From Haloarcula nitratireducens (GTDB lineage Archaea; Halobacteriota; Halobacteria; Halobacteriales; Haloarculaceae), in contig NZ_RKLT01000016.1 of NCBI RefSeq assembly GCF_019599505.1, forward strand, positions 5,903 through 69,902: DNA of 64,000 nucleotides, given 5' to 3'. The position numbers and the translations under genes were made by a program. The notes beneath the pieces were generated by a model that ran no database searches, was not told the DNA's origin, and worked only from the letters and a program-made list of their open reading frames with translations. Shown here one piece after another: positions 34,963 through 45,124 of this stretch. Position 1 is the first letter of the stretch; each line of letters starts with the position of its first letter.

Positions 34963-35236
34963 AACCTTTGGGGCCGCCCTCCCTCGCCGGAACGAGGACG
35001 TTCGCTCCGCTCACTGTGGTCCGGGCGCGGCAGAGCCGTGCCGGGCTTTCACCCATCCGGCACTCGGGCGGCCCCGCGGGATGCTCACGACACCGCGACC
35101 GCACAAGATGTCCCCCGCCGACGGCAGTGCCAATCAGTGTTGGACGACCAACTATCGACGAGACTCGACAGTGACGGGTAGCTAACCAACGAGAGTGCCT
35201 ACACTGTTGGTTAGCAATAACGAGTCATTCCCAGGC
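34963..35236 (+). repeat. Structured GC-rich repeat, copy D
   Basis: Core starts GAACCTTTGGGGCCGCCC; outer stem GGGGCCGCCC/GGGCGGCCCC intact. The middle hairpin of this copy is shorter (GGACGTTCGCTCCGCTCACT). CTAACCAAC (35182-35190) pairs with GTTGGTTAG (35206-35214). Directly followed by an AAA+ fragment. Confidence 0.85.
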
Positions 35237-35518
35237 GAGATCGGCCTACCCAACCATGAAGCTCGCGAGGCTATCTTCCATATCCAACTCCATGGCCGGC
35301 CAACCACACTCGACGAGGAGGCCTACCAGACGCTTGCGGACCGCACAGAGGGCTTGAGCAGCGCCGACATCGTGGGTATCGTCGACGACGCCGCCATGCA
35401 AGCCGCCGAGCGCGATGCCGAGGCCAATACCGGAGCCGAGCCAATCGTAGCGGTCGTCGATACAACCAGTCACCTCCCGAGAGACGAGAGCGACGAGTAT
35501 CGCACCGACATCAGATGA
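35237..35518 (+). pseudogene. Fragment of AAA+ ATPase C terminus (4)
   Basis: Reads GEIGLPNHEAREAIFHIQLHGRP, then TLDEEAYQTLADRTEGLSSADIVGIVDDAAMQAAERDAEANTG in one open frame, the longest uninterrupted fragment; it then continues into unrelated sequence and stops at 35518. LPNHEAREAIFxIQL and LSSADIVxIVDDAA are the sensor-2/lid parts of a Cdc48-type AAA+ module. No Walker motifs. Confidence 0.75.
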
Positions 35519-35527
35519 GTACCGCTG

Positions 35528-35914
35528 TCAGCATTGTGCCGGGACTGGCCGTGTTAGACGAGTCCTGACGCCTGACCCACGTGCAGTAATCGTGATTGTC
35601 CCGCCTGTATCGACCGTCTCGAACACCGTCGCTTGCGACTCGCCCGCTGCAAGATTGGGGATTGTTTTCGCTGTCCCATTGACGACTATCTCGACATCTA
35701 AGGCTGCTCTGGAAGCATACTGATTCGTTATTCGTACCTGCAGTGTCGTCGCATCACAAACTCGCTGAATACCAAGATAGGCCTCGTCATCGGACGCAAT
35801 AGCGATCTCACTAGTCCGCTCCGTCGCTGTGGAACTAACCCCACTGGTCGGGGCGATAAGCACCCACGCCAGAAGTAACGTAGCGATGAGAACCCCGTAT
35901 TTCGCTCGCGTCAT
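35528..35914 (-). CDS. Small exported DUF1102-like protein
   Basis: 128 residues with a signal-like N terminus (VLIATLLLAWVLIAPTSG). The mature part begins EIAIASDDEAYLGI, the same motif found in the exported protein at 36957 (EIAHDKNAYLGL), and is otherwise strands. This AYLG motif is typical of DUF1102-type archaeal surface proteins, which resemble bacterial TasA/camelysin fibre proteins. It overlaps the upstream wHTH membrane-protein gene by 4 bases. Confidence 0.65.
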   Translation of the reverse strand: MTRAKYGVLIATLLLAWVLIAPTSGVSSTATERTSEIAIASDDEAYLGIQRVCDATTLQVRITNQYASRAALDVEIVVNGTAKTIPNLAAGESQATVFETVDTGGTITITARGSGVRTRLTRPVPAQC

Positions 35915-36510
35915 TGGGTATCAACCTCCGGTGGCGCACCACTGCTACCAAGCTTCATTCGCTTCGTATCGTACAGGAAGACGAGCGACGAGACAACTAG
36001 AGAAAACACGAAAAAAAGCGCCCACTCGAAATCAGAGAATAGTGTCAGCGGAGCCAGATCGAGTCCCACGAAGGCAAGCAACACAGAATGAACCCCAGAG
36101 AGAACGGGAAAATAGACACCCCAGGGAACATTCCGTTTCCCAACAACCTCGGCATAGACATCGATGTCGTCCAAGACAGGCGTAGGTTCGACACTGCCCG
36201 CCCGCTTGTCAAATTCGACAAGACCGATATCGTGCATCTTCGGGAGGTGTCGCTGTTGGAGCGCCGAGTACACGTATTTCCGCTCGTGTGAGGTGACTTC
36301 ATGTGGTGACTTCCCGTGCTCCCACGCTGCGATTTGTTCGGCCATCTCCCCGAAGCTTGCTCTCTCGTCTACTTGTTGGAGATAGTGAAGTGCATACCGA
36401 CGCCGTCTGTTTGCAAAGACGTCATATAGATCGCCAATAGGAGGCTTCTCGCCATCCGGTTCGATAGCAGTATGATGGCTCGAATTCCCCTCAGTCCCCT
36501 TACTTGACAT
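35911..36510 (-). CDS. Winged-helix membrane regulator, DUF7344-like
   Basis: 199 residues. N-terminal winged helix (LYDVFANRRRRYALHYLQQVDERASFGEMAEQIAAWE ... ERKYVYSALQQRHLPKMHDIGLVEFD), then two membrane helices (GVYFPVLSGVHSVLLAFVGLDLA and WALFFVFSLVVSSLVFLY). Haloarchaeal proteins of this type often sit in surface-protein loci. It is co-transcribed with the exported protein that overlaps its end and lies divergent to the 36957 cluster, which it may regulate. Confidence 0.8.
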   Translation of the reverse strand: MSSKGTEGNSSHHTAIEPDGEKPPIGDLYDVFANRRRRYALHYLQQVDERASFGEMAEQIAAWEHGKSPHEVTSHERKYVYSALQQRHLPKMHDIGLVEFDKRAGSVEPTPVLDDIDVYAEVVGKRNVPWGVYFPVLSGVHSVLLAFVGLDLAPLTLFSDFEWALFFVFSLVVSSLVFLYDTKRMKLGSSGAPPEVDTQ

Positions 36511-36574
36511 TTAGCGAAATGAACTTCCCCCTCAAAGATTGTAACGCAGGCAATTACCCATTCAATTCGATTTT

Positions 36575-36865
36575 AACGGCCATCTATAGATCTTGACGTA
36601 CCATTCTCGGAGTCCGGGAAGCCAACCAAGTCAACCGTTCGGTGTCGGAGAACATCTTCCCAGGCTCCGAGAACGTTTGCTTCGGAGCCGAGAACCCAAC
36701 GGCGTCGCTTGCTCGGTCTCGAAGAATATCGTCGTGACCTCCGAGAATGGTCTTCTTTCGACCCGAGAAACAGTCGAGTCGATGGTTCGGTGGCCAAGAA
36801 ATCTTCGTGAGCCCCGAGAACGGCCTTCTCGCGCCAGAATACGATACCCATGGCCTTTGACGCGA
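36575..36865. repeat. Degenerate tandem repeat, about 73-75 bp unit, 3-4 copies
   Basis: GAGAA-type motifs recur at 36648, 36669, 36690, 36721, 36743, 36765, 36796, 36816 and 36836. The spacing runs 21, 21, 31, 22, 22, 31, 20, 20, i.e. a three-part unit of 73-75 bases. Read on the minus strand each unit gives about 25 residues with a recurring VLGAxED core (VLGAHEDFL, VLGAWEDVL), so it may be a relic of a repeat protein. It fills most of the gap between the divergent genes at 36510 and 36957. Confidence 0.6.
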
Positions 36866-36956
36866 TAAGTACGCGCCGCACTGAACGAACACGTCGCTGG
36901 TGACGTGCTCGCCGACGTAGGTGATAGACGGCGCGAGAAAACCACGGAGAAAACCA

Positions 36957-37607
36957 ATGCAACGACGCAAATTCATGATCGGAATGGGATCGCTCGCCGC
37001 CGGCGGGGCGGCCGCAATGGGGACTGGCGCATTCAGCGGAGTCGTCTCGAAACGCACCGCGAGCGTTGAAATCGCACACGACAAGAACGCGTACCTCGGT
37101 CTCCACGAAATCCCGAGCAGCCCCAACGAGAGCTATGTCGATTACGAGGGTGGCCACCTTCGCATCCGGATGGATCCGTCCAACCCGAACAAGACGGGCA
37201 ACGGTGATCCAAGCGCCCCTAATAACGGCGAAGGCGTGAATTCTGACTCGTACACCTGGTTCAACAAGCTCTTCAAAATCTGTAACCAGGGGAAGCAGGA
37301 TGTCAAGGTGTTCCTCTACAAGAAGGGCGACAATGCGGATCATGTCGTCTTCTACAATGGCTATCGGTCGGGACCATGCCACGGGACCAAGATAGAGACG
37401 GGTACGTGCCAACCCATCGGCATGTTGACCTGCACGAAGGGTCTTGAGGAAGACGACAGTCTACTGGAGAACCTCTACATCGTCGCCCTGGGAACCGAGG
37501 AGAATCAAGTTAGCACAATGGATGCCTCGGCCGCGAGTAGCGAGATGGGCGTGCCAAGCGGCACAATGGCTAACGACGAATACGTCAGCGATATTACGTT
37601 CGAATAA
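36957..37607 (+). CDS. Tat-exported DUF1102-like surface protein
   Basis: 216 residues from the ATG at 36957. It begins MQRRKFMIGMGSLAAGGAAAMGTGAF, a Tat-like signal. The mature start ASVEIAHDKNAYLGLHEIP is the hallmark of the DUF1102/TasA-like group, followed by a domain with several Cys (KICNQGKQDVKVFLYKKGD, GPCHGTKIETGTCQPIGMLTC). Predicted to form or cover extracellular fibres. The signal peptidase gene follows on the same strand after 246 bases, then a DUF5305 gene; this order resembles TasA/SipW arrangements. Confidence 0.8.
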   Translation: MQRRKFMIGMGSLAAGGAAAMGTGAFSGVVSKRTASVEIAHDKNAYLGLHEIPSSPNESYVDYEGGHLRIRMDPSNPNKTGNGDPSAPNNGEGVNSDSYTWFNKLFKICNQGKQDVKVFLYKKGDNADHVVFYNGYRSGPCHGTKIETGTCQPIGMLTCTKGLEEDDSLLENLYIVALGTEENQVSTMDASAASSEMGVPSGTMANDEYVSDITFE

Positions 37608-37853
37608 CGAACGACCGCTACGTTACCGACAGCCTGTCCGAGGCGGCCCACCGCGCAACCCGTTTTTTCGCTGCCAACAGCCCGAATTACCTCGCCAACT
37701 AGACTAGCTAATTGACGGACTCTCTAGGGCGAATGGCAACAGCGAGTGTAGAGACTAACAGATTTAATTGCTGGCGAAAAAGCCGAAATCAGTGCCAGAA
37801 TCGGCGAAATTCCTCCATAACAAACCCTGGAAACGGCGTCCCGTCAACTAGTT

Positions 37854-39023
37854 ATGGGGATTCGGAAGACGGGCGTGACCGTGCTGGAACTCATTGTCGT
37901 GCTCGCAGTGCTCGCTCTCGTTATCGGGTCGGTACTCGGACAGCCTGTCGTCCTGAGCTATGTAGAAACGGGGAGCATGGCGCCGACGCTGGAACCGGGT
38001 GATGGATTTGTCGCCGTGCCCGCGCAACTCGACGCCTCGATAGAGACCGGTGATGTCGTCGTGTACCGGGCTGAAGAGATCCAGGGGGGCGGGCTCATCA
38101 CCCACCGTGTGGTTGGCGAAACGGAACGGGGATTCATCACCAAGGGTGATGCCAACGCCGTTACTGATCAGTCTGGGCAGGAACCACCGGTAAAGCGCGC
38201 TCAGATAGTGGCGACGGCATTCCAGATCGACGGCCAGGTAGTCGCCATCCCTAATCTTGGAACGGCCATCGAGGGGACACAGTCGCTGTTGGGTACTGTC
38301 CAACGATCGATGGCAGGACTGCTGGGAACGCGTGCCGTCTTGGGCGTTCAGGGGTTCGCATATCTATTCTTTGCAGCGGCGGTCCTCTGGTATGTCGTCG
38401 CGGAGTGGCGCGCCCGAAATGGCAAAGAACGGACACGGGTGACTTCCCGAGCGACTGGAATTAACAGTCGACTCGCAATGGGAGTGTTCGCGGCATTGCT
38501 TGTGGTCGGTGCGACGGCGGCAATGGTCGCGCCTGCAGGCGCGCAGCAATACGGCGTGGTGAGCGCGGAGTACGACTCGGAGCGGCCGAACGTCATCCAG
38601 ATGGGCGAGTCGAAGAGTCAGCAGTACGCGGTCGGGAACAGCGGGTTCCTTCCCGTCGTCGCGTATCTCGAACCCGGAAGCGAGGGTGTCGAGGTACACC
38701 AGCAAGAGGTATACGTAGACGGACAAAGTGTGGCGAACGCGACAGTAACACTCCATGCGCCGTCTGAAACCGGGTACTACCGTCGATTCGTGGTCGAACA
38801 CCGCTACCTCGCTGTCCTCCCCCAACCAATGATACAACAGCTCTATACAGTCCATCCATGGGCGCCAATCGTGATTATCGACGCCCTGATCGCGGTACCG
38901 TTCTATTTCTTGGGGATGACGCTTATCGGAGACGGCTACATTCGGCAGCGCTCCCGGAGTCAGGGTCTCTCTCTGGGGACACGTGTTCGGCGCGCGATCC
39001 AGCGCCTCTATCGGTCCCGTTGA
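37854..39023 (+). CDS. Signal peptidase I, archaeal (Sec11/SipW) type, with extra domain
   Basis: 389 residues. An N-terminal membrane helix, then the catalytic part: Ser in SMAPTLEPGD, the His motif LITHRVV (His in place of the bacterial Lys), and GFITKGDANAVTD, followed by a membrane helix at about 165-180. This matches ER/SipW-type peptidases. A second half (after about 205) adds another membrane helix, an extracellular domain of about 120 residues and a C-terminal helix. Cleaves signal peptides on the outer membrane face; the genomic setting suggests dedication to the DUF1102-like proteins. Confidence 0.9.
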   Translation: MGIRKTGVTVLELIVVLAVLALVIGSVLGQPVVLSYVETGSMAPTLEPGDGFVAVPAQLDASIETGDVVVYRAEEIQGGGLITHRVVGETERGFITKGDANAVTDQSGQEPPVKRAQIVATAFQIDGQVVAIPNLGTAIEGTQSLLGTVQRSMAGLLGTRAVLGVQGFAYLFFAAAVLWYVVAEWRARNGKERTRVTSRATGINSRLAMGVFAALLVVGATAAMVAPAGAQQYGVVSAEYDSERPNVIQMGESKSQQYAVGNSGFLPVVAYLEPGSEGVEVHQQEVYVDGQSVANATVTLHAPSETGYYRRFVVEHRYLAVLPQPMIQQLYTVHPWAPIVIIDALIAVPFYFLGMTLIGDGYIRQRSRSQGLSLGTRVRRAIQRLYRSR

Positions 39024-39155
39024 GGCCCACCACGCATCGCCAGTCGTTAATTTGCCGCCACAGTTTGAGTCTGTCTACCTCGCCGTCATACGCTGCCTGT
39101 ACCAGTCATCGAGCAACGAATCCAGCTGACCGTCGGCAGCAGCAACATCGTCGGT

Positions 39156-39270
39156 ATCTACAGGCGGAGCAGACCGAGTGCCTCGGGGTCGTTCGAGACG
39201 GCTTTGCCGTCTCGTGATGACGAGAGCGGCGCTCTCTCGAACCACGTGACCCCGAGGCGGTTCACCACGC
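39156..39270 (+). repeat. Hairpin repeat (solo IS end), copy 2
   Basis: CTACAGGCGGAGCAGACCGA then GCCTCGGGGTC ... GACCCCGAGGC, the same as copy 1 but with 50 extra bases in the loop that form their own hairpins (GAGACGGCTTTGCCGTCTC). Confidence 0.6.
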
Positions 39271-39412
39271 GAGGTGTAGTCATTACGTCTGTGAGTCATC
39301 GAAGCCAAACACGGAGGCCGTGCTGCCGGTCGCAATCTTGACCACGGAGACCACTGAGAATAGCGAGAATGGAAGTGATAACAAAAGGATTCCCAACAGT
39401 GTCGTGATATGC

Positions 39413-39667
39413 ATGTCATCCCCGACCAAGGAGATCGCGGATACACAGAATACAGAGCTTTCGGAGCGACAAACCCGAATTCTCGAATATCTCCGCGATC
39501 AGGCTCCAGAACAGACATATTTCAAGTCCCGACTTATCGCCGCGGAGCTTGAACTGTCATCGAAAGAGGTGGGCGCGAATATGCCGATTATCCAACAAGC
39601 TGCGACACACCTCGAGATCGAAAAATGGGGATACTCTTCCGGAACGACATGGAAAGTCACCCCCTGA
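39413..39667 (+). CDS. Small winged-helix-like protein, DUF7123-like
   Basis: 84 residues from the ATG at 39413; the frame is open further up to 39320 but the added part overlaps a non-coding stretch. Sequence LSERQTRILEYLRDQAPEQTYFKSRLIAAELELSSKEVGANMPIIQ has the helix spacing of a winged helix, and the end KWGYSSGTTWKV is typical for small haloarchaeal DUF7123 proteins. Probably a DNA-binding protein. Name given at family-resemblance level. Confidence 0.72.
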   Translation: MSSPTKEIADTQNTELSERQTRILEYLRDQAPEQTYFKSRLIAAELELSSKEVGANMPIIQQAATHLEIEKWGYSSGTTWKVTP

Positions 39668-39785
39668 ATAGGCTGTTGGTCCCGCAGATAGCCGCCGATT
39701 CGTGGAAATACCGCCAGTATAAACTGATTTGTAGATTGTCATAAGCTCCATAACGAAACCAATAGGGGGGCAACTGTCCCGCTAC

Positions 39786-40988
39786 ATGAGCGACCGGTTA
39801 TTACGGATGCGGGCGGTGCTGGATAAGCAGTTCATTGTGGCTGTGATTGTCTTAGCGTTGCTTGTAAGCCTTGGCGGCTGGGTAACGTACACGACTCACG
39901 TTGATCCGGGGACTACGACCGAAGAGCGACCAGTTTCGTCCTGGCAAACGAATGGCTGGTTCAACCACTCCGCGACGGTGACAGAGACCAATTCGGTGTA
40001 TCCGGTTGGAACCACGCTCACCAACCGATCAGTCTATTTCACGCAACTCTCACCGGGACTTAATGGCACATATACGTTCACCTACGGCGCGAGCAACAGT
40101 GGTGAGTTAAACGGCACCGTCTCTCTGCAGCTTGTCTTTCAGGGCGTTGAAGAAAATGGCGGCGAGACCACGGTAATCTGGCAGACCACCAGGCAACTTC
40201 AAACAGTCTCTCGTGACTCACTCGAACCGGGCGAGACAGTCCAAGTCCCGTTTTCGGTGAACATGACCGAGACGAGTAATCGAACAGCAATCATCGACGA
40301 ACAGCTTGGGAATCCGCCCGGGCAATCTGAAGTCGTACTCAAGGCGTCTGTGGACATGCAAGGGACGGTCAACGGCCAATCGGTCACCCAGGTGAAAGAG
40401 CATACGCTCCCGGTTACCGTAGCTGGGGGGACCTATCGTGTTGCACAGCCTAGCCAAATGACGGATCGGCGTGAGGCAACGCAGACAGTCACAGTGGACA
40501 ACACATATGGGCCATTACGAACACTAGGTGCGCCAGTCCTCCTGTTGGTGGCGCTTTGTGCCTTTGGTGGGCTCGTTACAGCTCGGTTCCAAGAGCGAAT
40601 TGCACTGTCTACGAGGGAGCGTGAACGGCTCACCTATGCGGATGACAGAGACGATTTCGAGGAGTGGATCTCCACGATCAAGTTGCCGGACGAGGCGTTT
40701 GACCTCCCGGAGGCTGAAGCCACATCACTTAGCGCACTCGTCGACTTCGCAATTGATACGGATAATAGCGTTATTGAAGACCCGGACGATGACGCATATT
40801 ACGTGATCCACGACAGCTATCGCTACACCTATCGCCCACCCACTGGCGGTAATAGCGCACTCGATACTGGGGCAAACAATGGCGGGGAGACACAGAGTGG
40901 CGATACGCTGGCAAACTCCGGTCCAAGTGAGACCGATACGAATGGTGAGAACCGTCCCTCATCCGATGAGGCCTCGACCGAAGATTGA
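39786..40988 (+). CDS. DUF5305-type membrane-anchored surface protein
   Basis: 400 residues. One N-terminal membrane helix (FIVAVIVLALLVSLGGWVTY), an extracellular strand-rich domain with many N-glycosylation sequons (NHS, NRS, NGT, NMT), a second membrane helix (LRTLGAPVLLLVALCAFGGLV), and a cytoplasmic acidic part containing FEEWISTIKLPDE and YYVIHDSYRYTYR. This layout is that of DUF5305 proteins, which are commonly encoded beside signal peptidases and DUF1102 proteins in haloarchaea. It is probably part of the machinery that presents the surface proteins. Confidence 0.82.
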   Translation: MSDRLLRMRAVLDKQFIVAVIVLALLVSLGGWVTYTTHVDPGTTTEERPVSSWQTNGWFNHSATVTETNSVYPVGTTLTNRSVYFTQLSPGLNGTYTFTYGASNSGELNGTVSLQLVFQGVEENGGETTVIWQTTRQLQTVSRDSLEPGETVQVPFSVNMTETSNRTAIIDEQLGNPPGQSEVVLKASVDMQGTVNGQSVTQVKEHTLPVTVAGGTYRVAQPSQMTDRREATQTVTVDNTYGPLRTLGAPVLLLVALCAFGGLVTARFQERIALSTRERERLTYADDRDDFEEWISTIKLPDEAFDLPEAEATSLSALVDFAIDTDNSVIEDPDDDAYYVIHDSYRYTYRPPTGGNSALDTGANNGGETQSGDTLANSGPSETDTNGENRPSSDEASTED

Positions 40989-41041
40989 AAACTGAAAGCA
41001 TCTAGCGCTGGTGCGCGGTTAGCGATACTCCGCTGTATCGT

Positions 41042-41430
41042 TTGGAGCCGGACCAGTACAATGAGATCACAAGTGCCAACGCAACAGTCCGGCCAGCCTT
41101 ACCCGCCTACACCAGTCGAACCCTTGGAGCCGCCCTCCCTCGCCGGAACGAGGACGCTCACTGACTCACGGCGTTGCCGTTCGTCTCTCGCGGTCGCACG
41201 CGACCGCGCACCGTTCGCTGTGTTCCGGGCGCGGCCAGAGGCCGTGCCGGGCTTTCACCCATCCGGCACTCGGGCGCCCCCGCGGGATGCTCACGACACC
41301 GCACCCGCCGAAGATGTCCCTCGCCGACAGAAGTGCCAATTGGTGCCCCGAACTACCAGTTAGTGGCGGTGCGCAACGGTGAGGAGTGGCTACCCAACGA
41401 GAACCCCTACTGTGTTGGTGAGGAGCGGCG
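41042..41430 (+). repeat. Structured GC-rich repeat, copy E
   Basis: Core starts GAACCCTTGGAGCCGCCC (41118); the 75 bases before share GATCACAAGTGCCA with copy F. The outer stem is imperfect here (GGAGCCGCCC versus GGGCGCCCCC). The downstream hairpin has changed to CTACCCAAC/GTTGGTGAG. An AAA+ fragment follows at once. Confidence 0.82.
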
Positions 41431-41565
41431 AGCCTTGTCGAGTGTCCTTTTCGTCGACGACACTGCAATGGCTACCGCTGAACGCGATGCCGAAACCATC
41501 ATCGACGAGGATCTCACCAAACAAATTACAGAGATTAATCGAGAAAGCCGACGACGTCAATCGTG
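41430..41565 (+). pseudogene. Fragment of AAA+ ATPase C terminus (5)
   Basis: Reads ALSSVLFVDDTAMATAERDAETIIDEDLTKQITEINRES; aligns with LSSADIVEIVDDAAMHAAERDADVITHKDLTxxxSE. Strongly decayed. Confidence 0.65.
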
Positions 41566-41578
41566 GGTAGCTGACCCG

Positions 41579-43500
<1,922 letters not shown>

Positions 43501-43616
43501 ACCGCACCGCTACGGTGGGATATTTGCCGGTCTACGGTAACACTTGTTCTTGTGGGGCGAATCGCCCTATTTGTTTGTCGAATAGCACTGGTACTCAGGT
43601 AGCAACACGACCCGTA

Positions 43617-43970
43617 GTGTTCGGAGTCGGGCCGCTGCAGCGACATCACAAGTGCCAGGGCGATGCGCTGTTCGATCTCGTTTAGTCATGTTCGGAGGAA
43701 CCCTTGGGGCCGCCCTCCTTCGCTGGAACGAGGACGTTCGCTCCGCTCACTGTGTTCCGGGCGCGGCGAAGCCGTGCCGGGCGTTCACCCATCCGGCACT
43801 CGGGCGGCCCCGCGGGATGCTTACGACACCGCAACCCCCGAAGAAGTCCCCGGCGGAGAGGGAGTAGCAGTAGGCGAATCAGACGACCAGTTATCGACGA
43901 TACTCGACGGCGACAAGTAGCTAACCAACGAGAGCCCACGGTAGTGTTGGTTAGCAGTGGTGAGTCACTC
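43617..43970 (+). repeat. Structured GC-rich repeat, copy F
   Basis: The 5' extension (43644-43697, AAGTGCCAGGGCGATGCGCT ... GTTTAGTCATGTTCGGAG) is shared with copy B, core starts at 43698. Outer stem GGGGCCGCCC/GGGCGGCCCC intact. CTAACCAAC (43921-43929) pairs with GTTGGTTAG (43946-43954). Not followed by an AAA+ fragment. Confidence 0.85.
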
Positions 43971-44039
43971 GTGCCCTGGGATACGCGGTGGTGGCGGAGT
44001 AGCGGCGAGATATTTCCGTCTGTGGCGAAGTCCCAATCC

Positions 44040-44058
44040 AACGCAAAAAAAAAGAGAA
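44040..44058 (-). terminator. Poly-T terminator of the DUF7521 operon
   Basis: A run of nine T residues on the minus strand (A9 at 44045-44053) begins 6 bases after the stop at 44059, the classical archaeal termination signal. Confidence 0.7.
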
Positions 44059-44352
44059 TCAATCAACCACGAGCGCGTACAACACCACTCCAAGCCCCGC
44101 CACGGTGACGAGCCCGCGAACAAAGAGGATAAGCCCAGTTCCAGCACCGGCGACGTCAGCGAGACCAACTGCTACGAACACGCCGGTCGTCAATAGCGCG
44201 ATACCGACCGCCAGTGCGCGCATTTTGGCCGAGTCATTACGTCGATACCCCCGATACGCCAGTGAGGCGACGAAGAAACCGACGATAGCTGTGAGTCCAC
44301 GCGAGATGAGGGCAATACTGAACAGATCTAGCAGTAGCAGGCCGAGAGCCAT
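44059..44352 (-). CDS. DUF7521-like membrane protein 2
   Basis: 97 residues with three membrane helices. Last gene of a three-gene operon; its ATG overlaps the stop of the previous gene (TGATG). It resembles the preceding gene product in helix layout (IALISRGLTAIVGFFVASLAYRGYRRND versus LIRGYRQGPGHRGM). The family is common beside ArsR regulators in haloarchaea; function unknown. Confidence 0.75.
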   Translation of the reverse strand: MALGLLLLDLFSIALISRGLTAIVGFFVASLAYRGYRRNDSAKMRALAVGIALLTTGVFVAVGLADVAGAGTGLILFVRGLVTVAGLGVVLYALVVD

Positions 44353-44681
44353 CAGTAGGTTCCCCCGCGGTAGATTGCCCAGAGGATTATTCCTAACCCG
44401 AGCAGTTCACACCCGCTGACGAGAAGCGAGCGGCCGAGCGTATCGATACCAGTCGCAGTCGGCAGGCCAATCCGGAGCAGTTCTGGAATCGTCGTTAACA
44501 AGAGCAGTCCGACCGCAAGCCAGAGCATCCCTCGATGGCCGGGCCCTTGACGGTAGCCACGGATGAGAACGAGGGCAATCGTCAGCGAGAGCACGATAGC
44601 GAGGACCGACACTGCAAGTACGGCGAGCGCGATCGCAGGTTCACTCCCGGTCGCACGTATCTGTAGCAGTATCAGTACCAT
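44352..44681 (-). CDS. DUF7521-like membrane protein 1
   Basis: 109 residues from the ATG at 44681, one base after the upstream regulator's stop; a longer frame to 44786 would overlap that gene. Three membrane helices with the loop RGYRQGPGHRGMLWLAVGLLLLT, typical of the DUF7521 group. Confidence 0.76.
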   Translation of the reverse strand: MVLILLQIRATGSEPAIALAVLAVSVLAIVLSLTIALVLIRGYRQGPGHRGMLWLAVGLLLLTTIPELLRIGLPTATGIDTLGRSLLVSGCELLGLGIILWAIYRGGTY

Positions 44682-44682
44682 C

Positions 44683-45030
44683 TCAGGACAACCCCTCGAA
44701 AAGATCGGTAAACCGATCGGCAGGATCCGTCGCCGAACGAGTAACTGCCACCTCGTATGTGCCATCCCTGAAGGTGACAGTGACATCCTCGACGGTGGCA
44801 GCGTAGCATTTGTAATGGTGCCCGTCAGGGTCGAGTTCCTGTTTCGTCGTCACTAGCTCTGCCGCTTCCAGTCGCTCGAGACGGCGGTAGGCAGTCGAAT
44901 CAGACATCTCGCAGGCCGTACAGAGTTCGTCGACTGACATTGGTTCGGTCGTGAGTTGGGCGAGGATAGCCCGGGCGTACTCGTCATCGAGTAGCGACAA
45001 CACGGCCTCGTCATCCTCGACCATATCCAC
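44683..45030 (-). CDS. ArsR-type winged-helix regulator
   Basis: 115 residues (start at 45030 or 45024). Winged helix: SVDELCTACEMSDSTAYRRLERLEAAELVTTKQELDPDGHHYKCYAATVEDVTVTF. It lacks metal-binding cysteines of the classical ArsR site. First gene of the operon with two DUF7521-like membrane proteins; divergent from the CPBP protease genes at 45125, with a 94-base shared promoter region, so it may control both sides. Confidence 0.85.
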   Translation of the reverse strand: MDMVEDDEAVLSLLDDEYARAILAQLTTEPMSVDELCTACEMSDSTAYRRLERLEAAELVTTKQELDPDGHHYKCYAATVEDVTVTFRDGTYEVAVTRSATDPADRFTDLFEGLS

Positions 45031-45124
45031 TCCAGCGAGCGCCGAAATGTAAACCCCCCGTCACGACTTCTGGGTCAGCAGCCGCCCCCGGGGAGCTACT
45101 ACTCTCTCGGTCGTCAGTTCGAGT

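Noticed and set aside
34963..35120. Coding sequence in the structured repeats
   Set aside because: Each copy opens short frames, but they differ in length and frame between copies, while stems are kept; not coding.
36573..37412. 279-residue minus-strand protein
   Set aside because: Most of it is antisense to the well-supported Tat-exported gene; only the repeat part is of interest.
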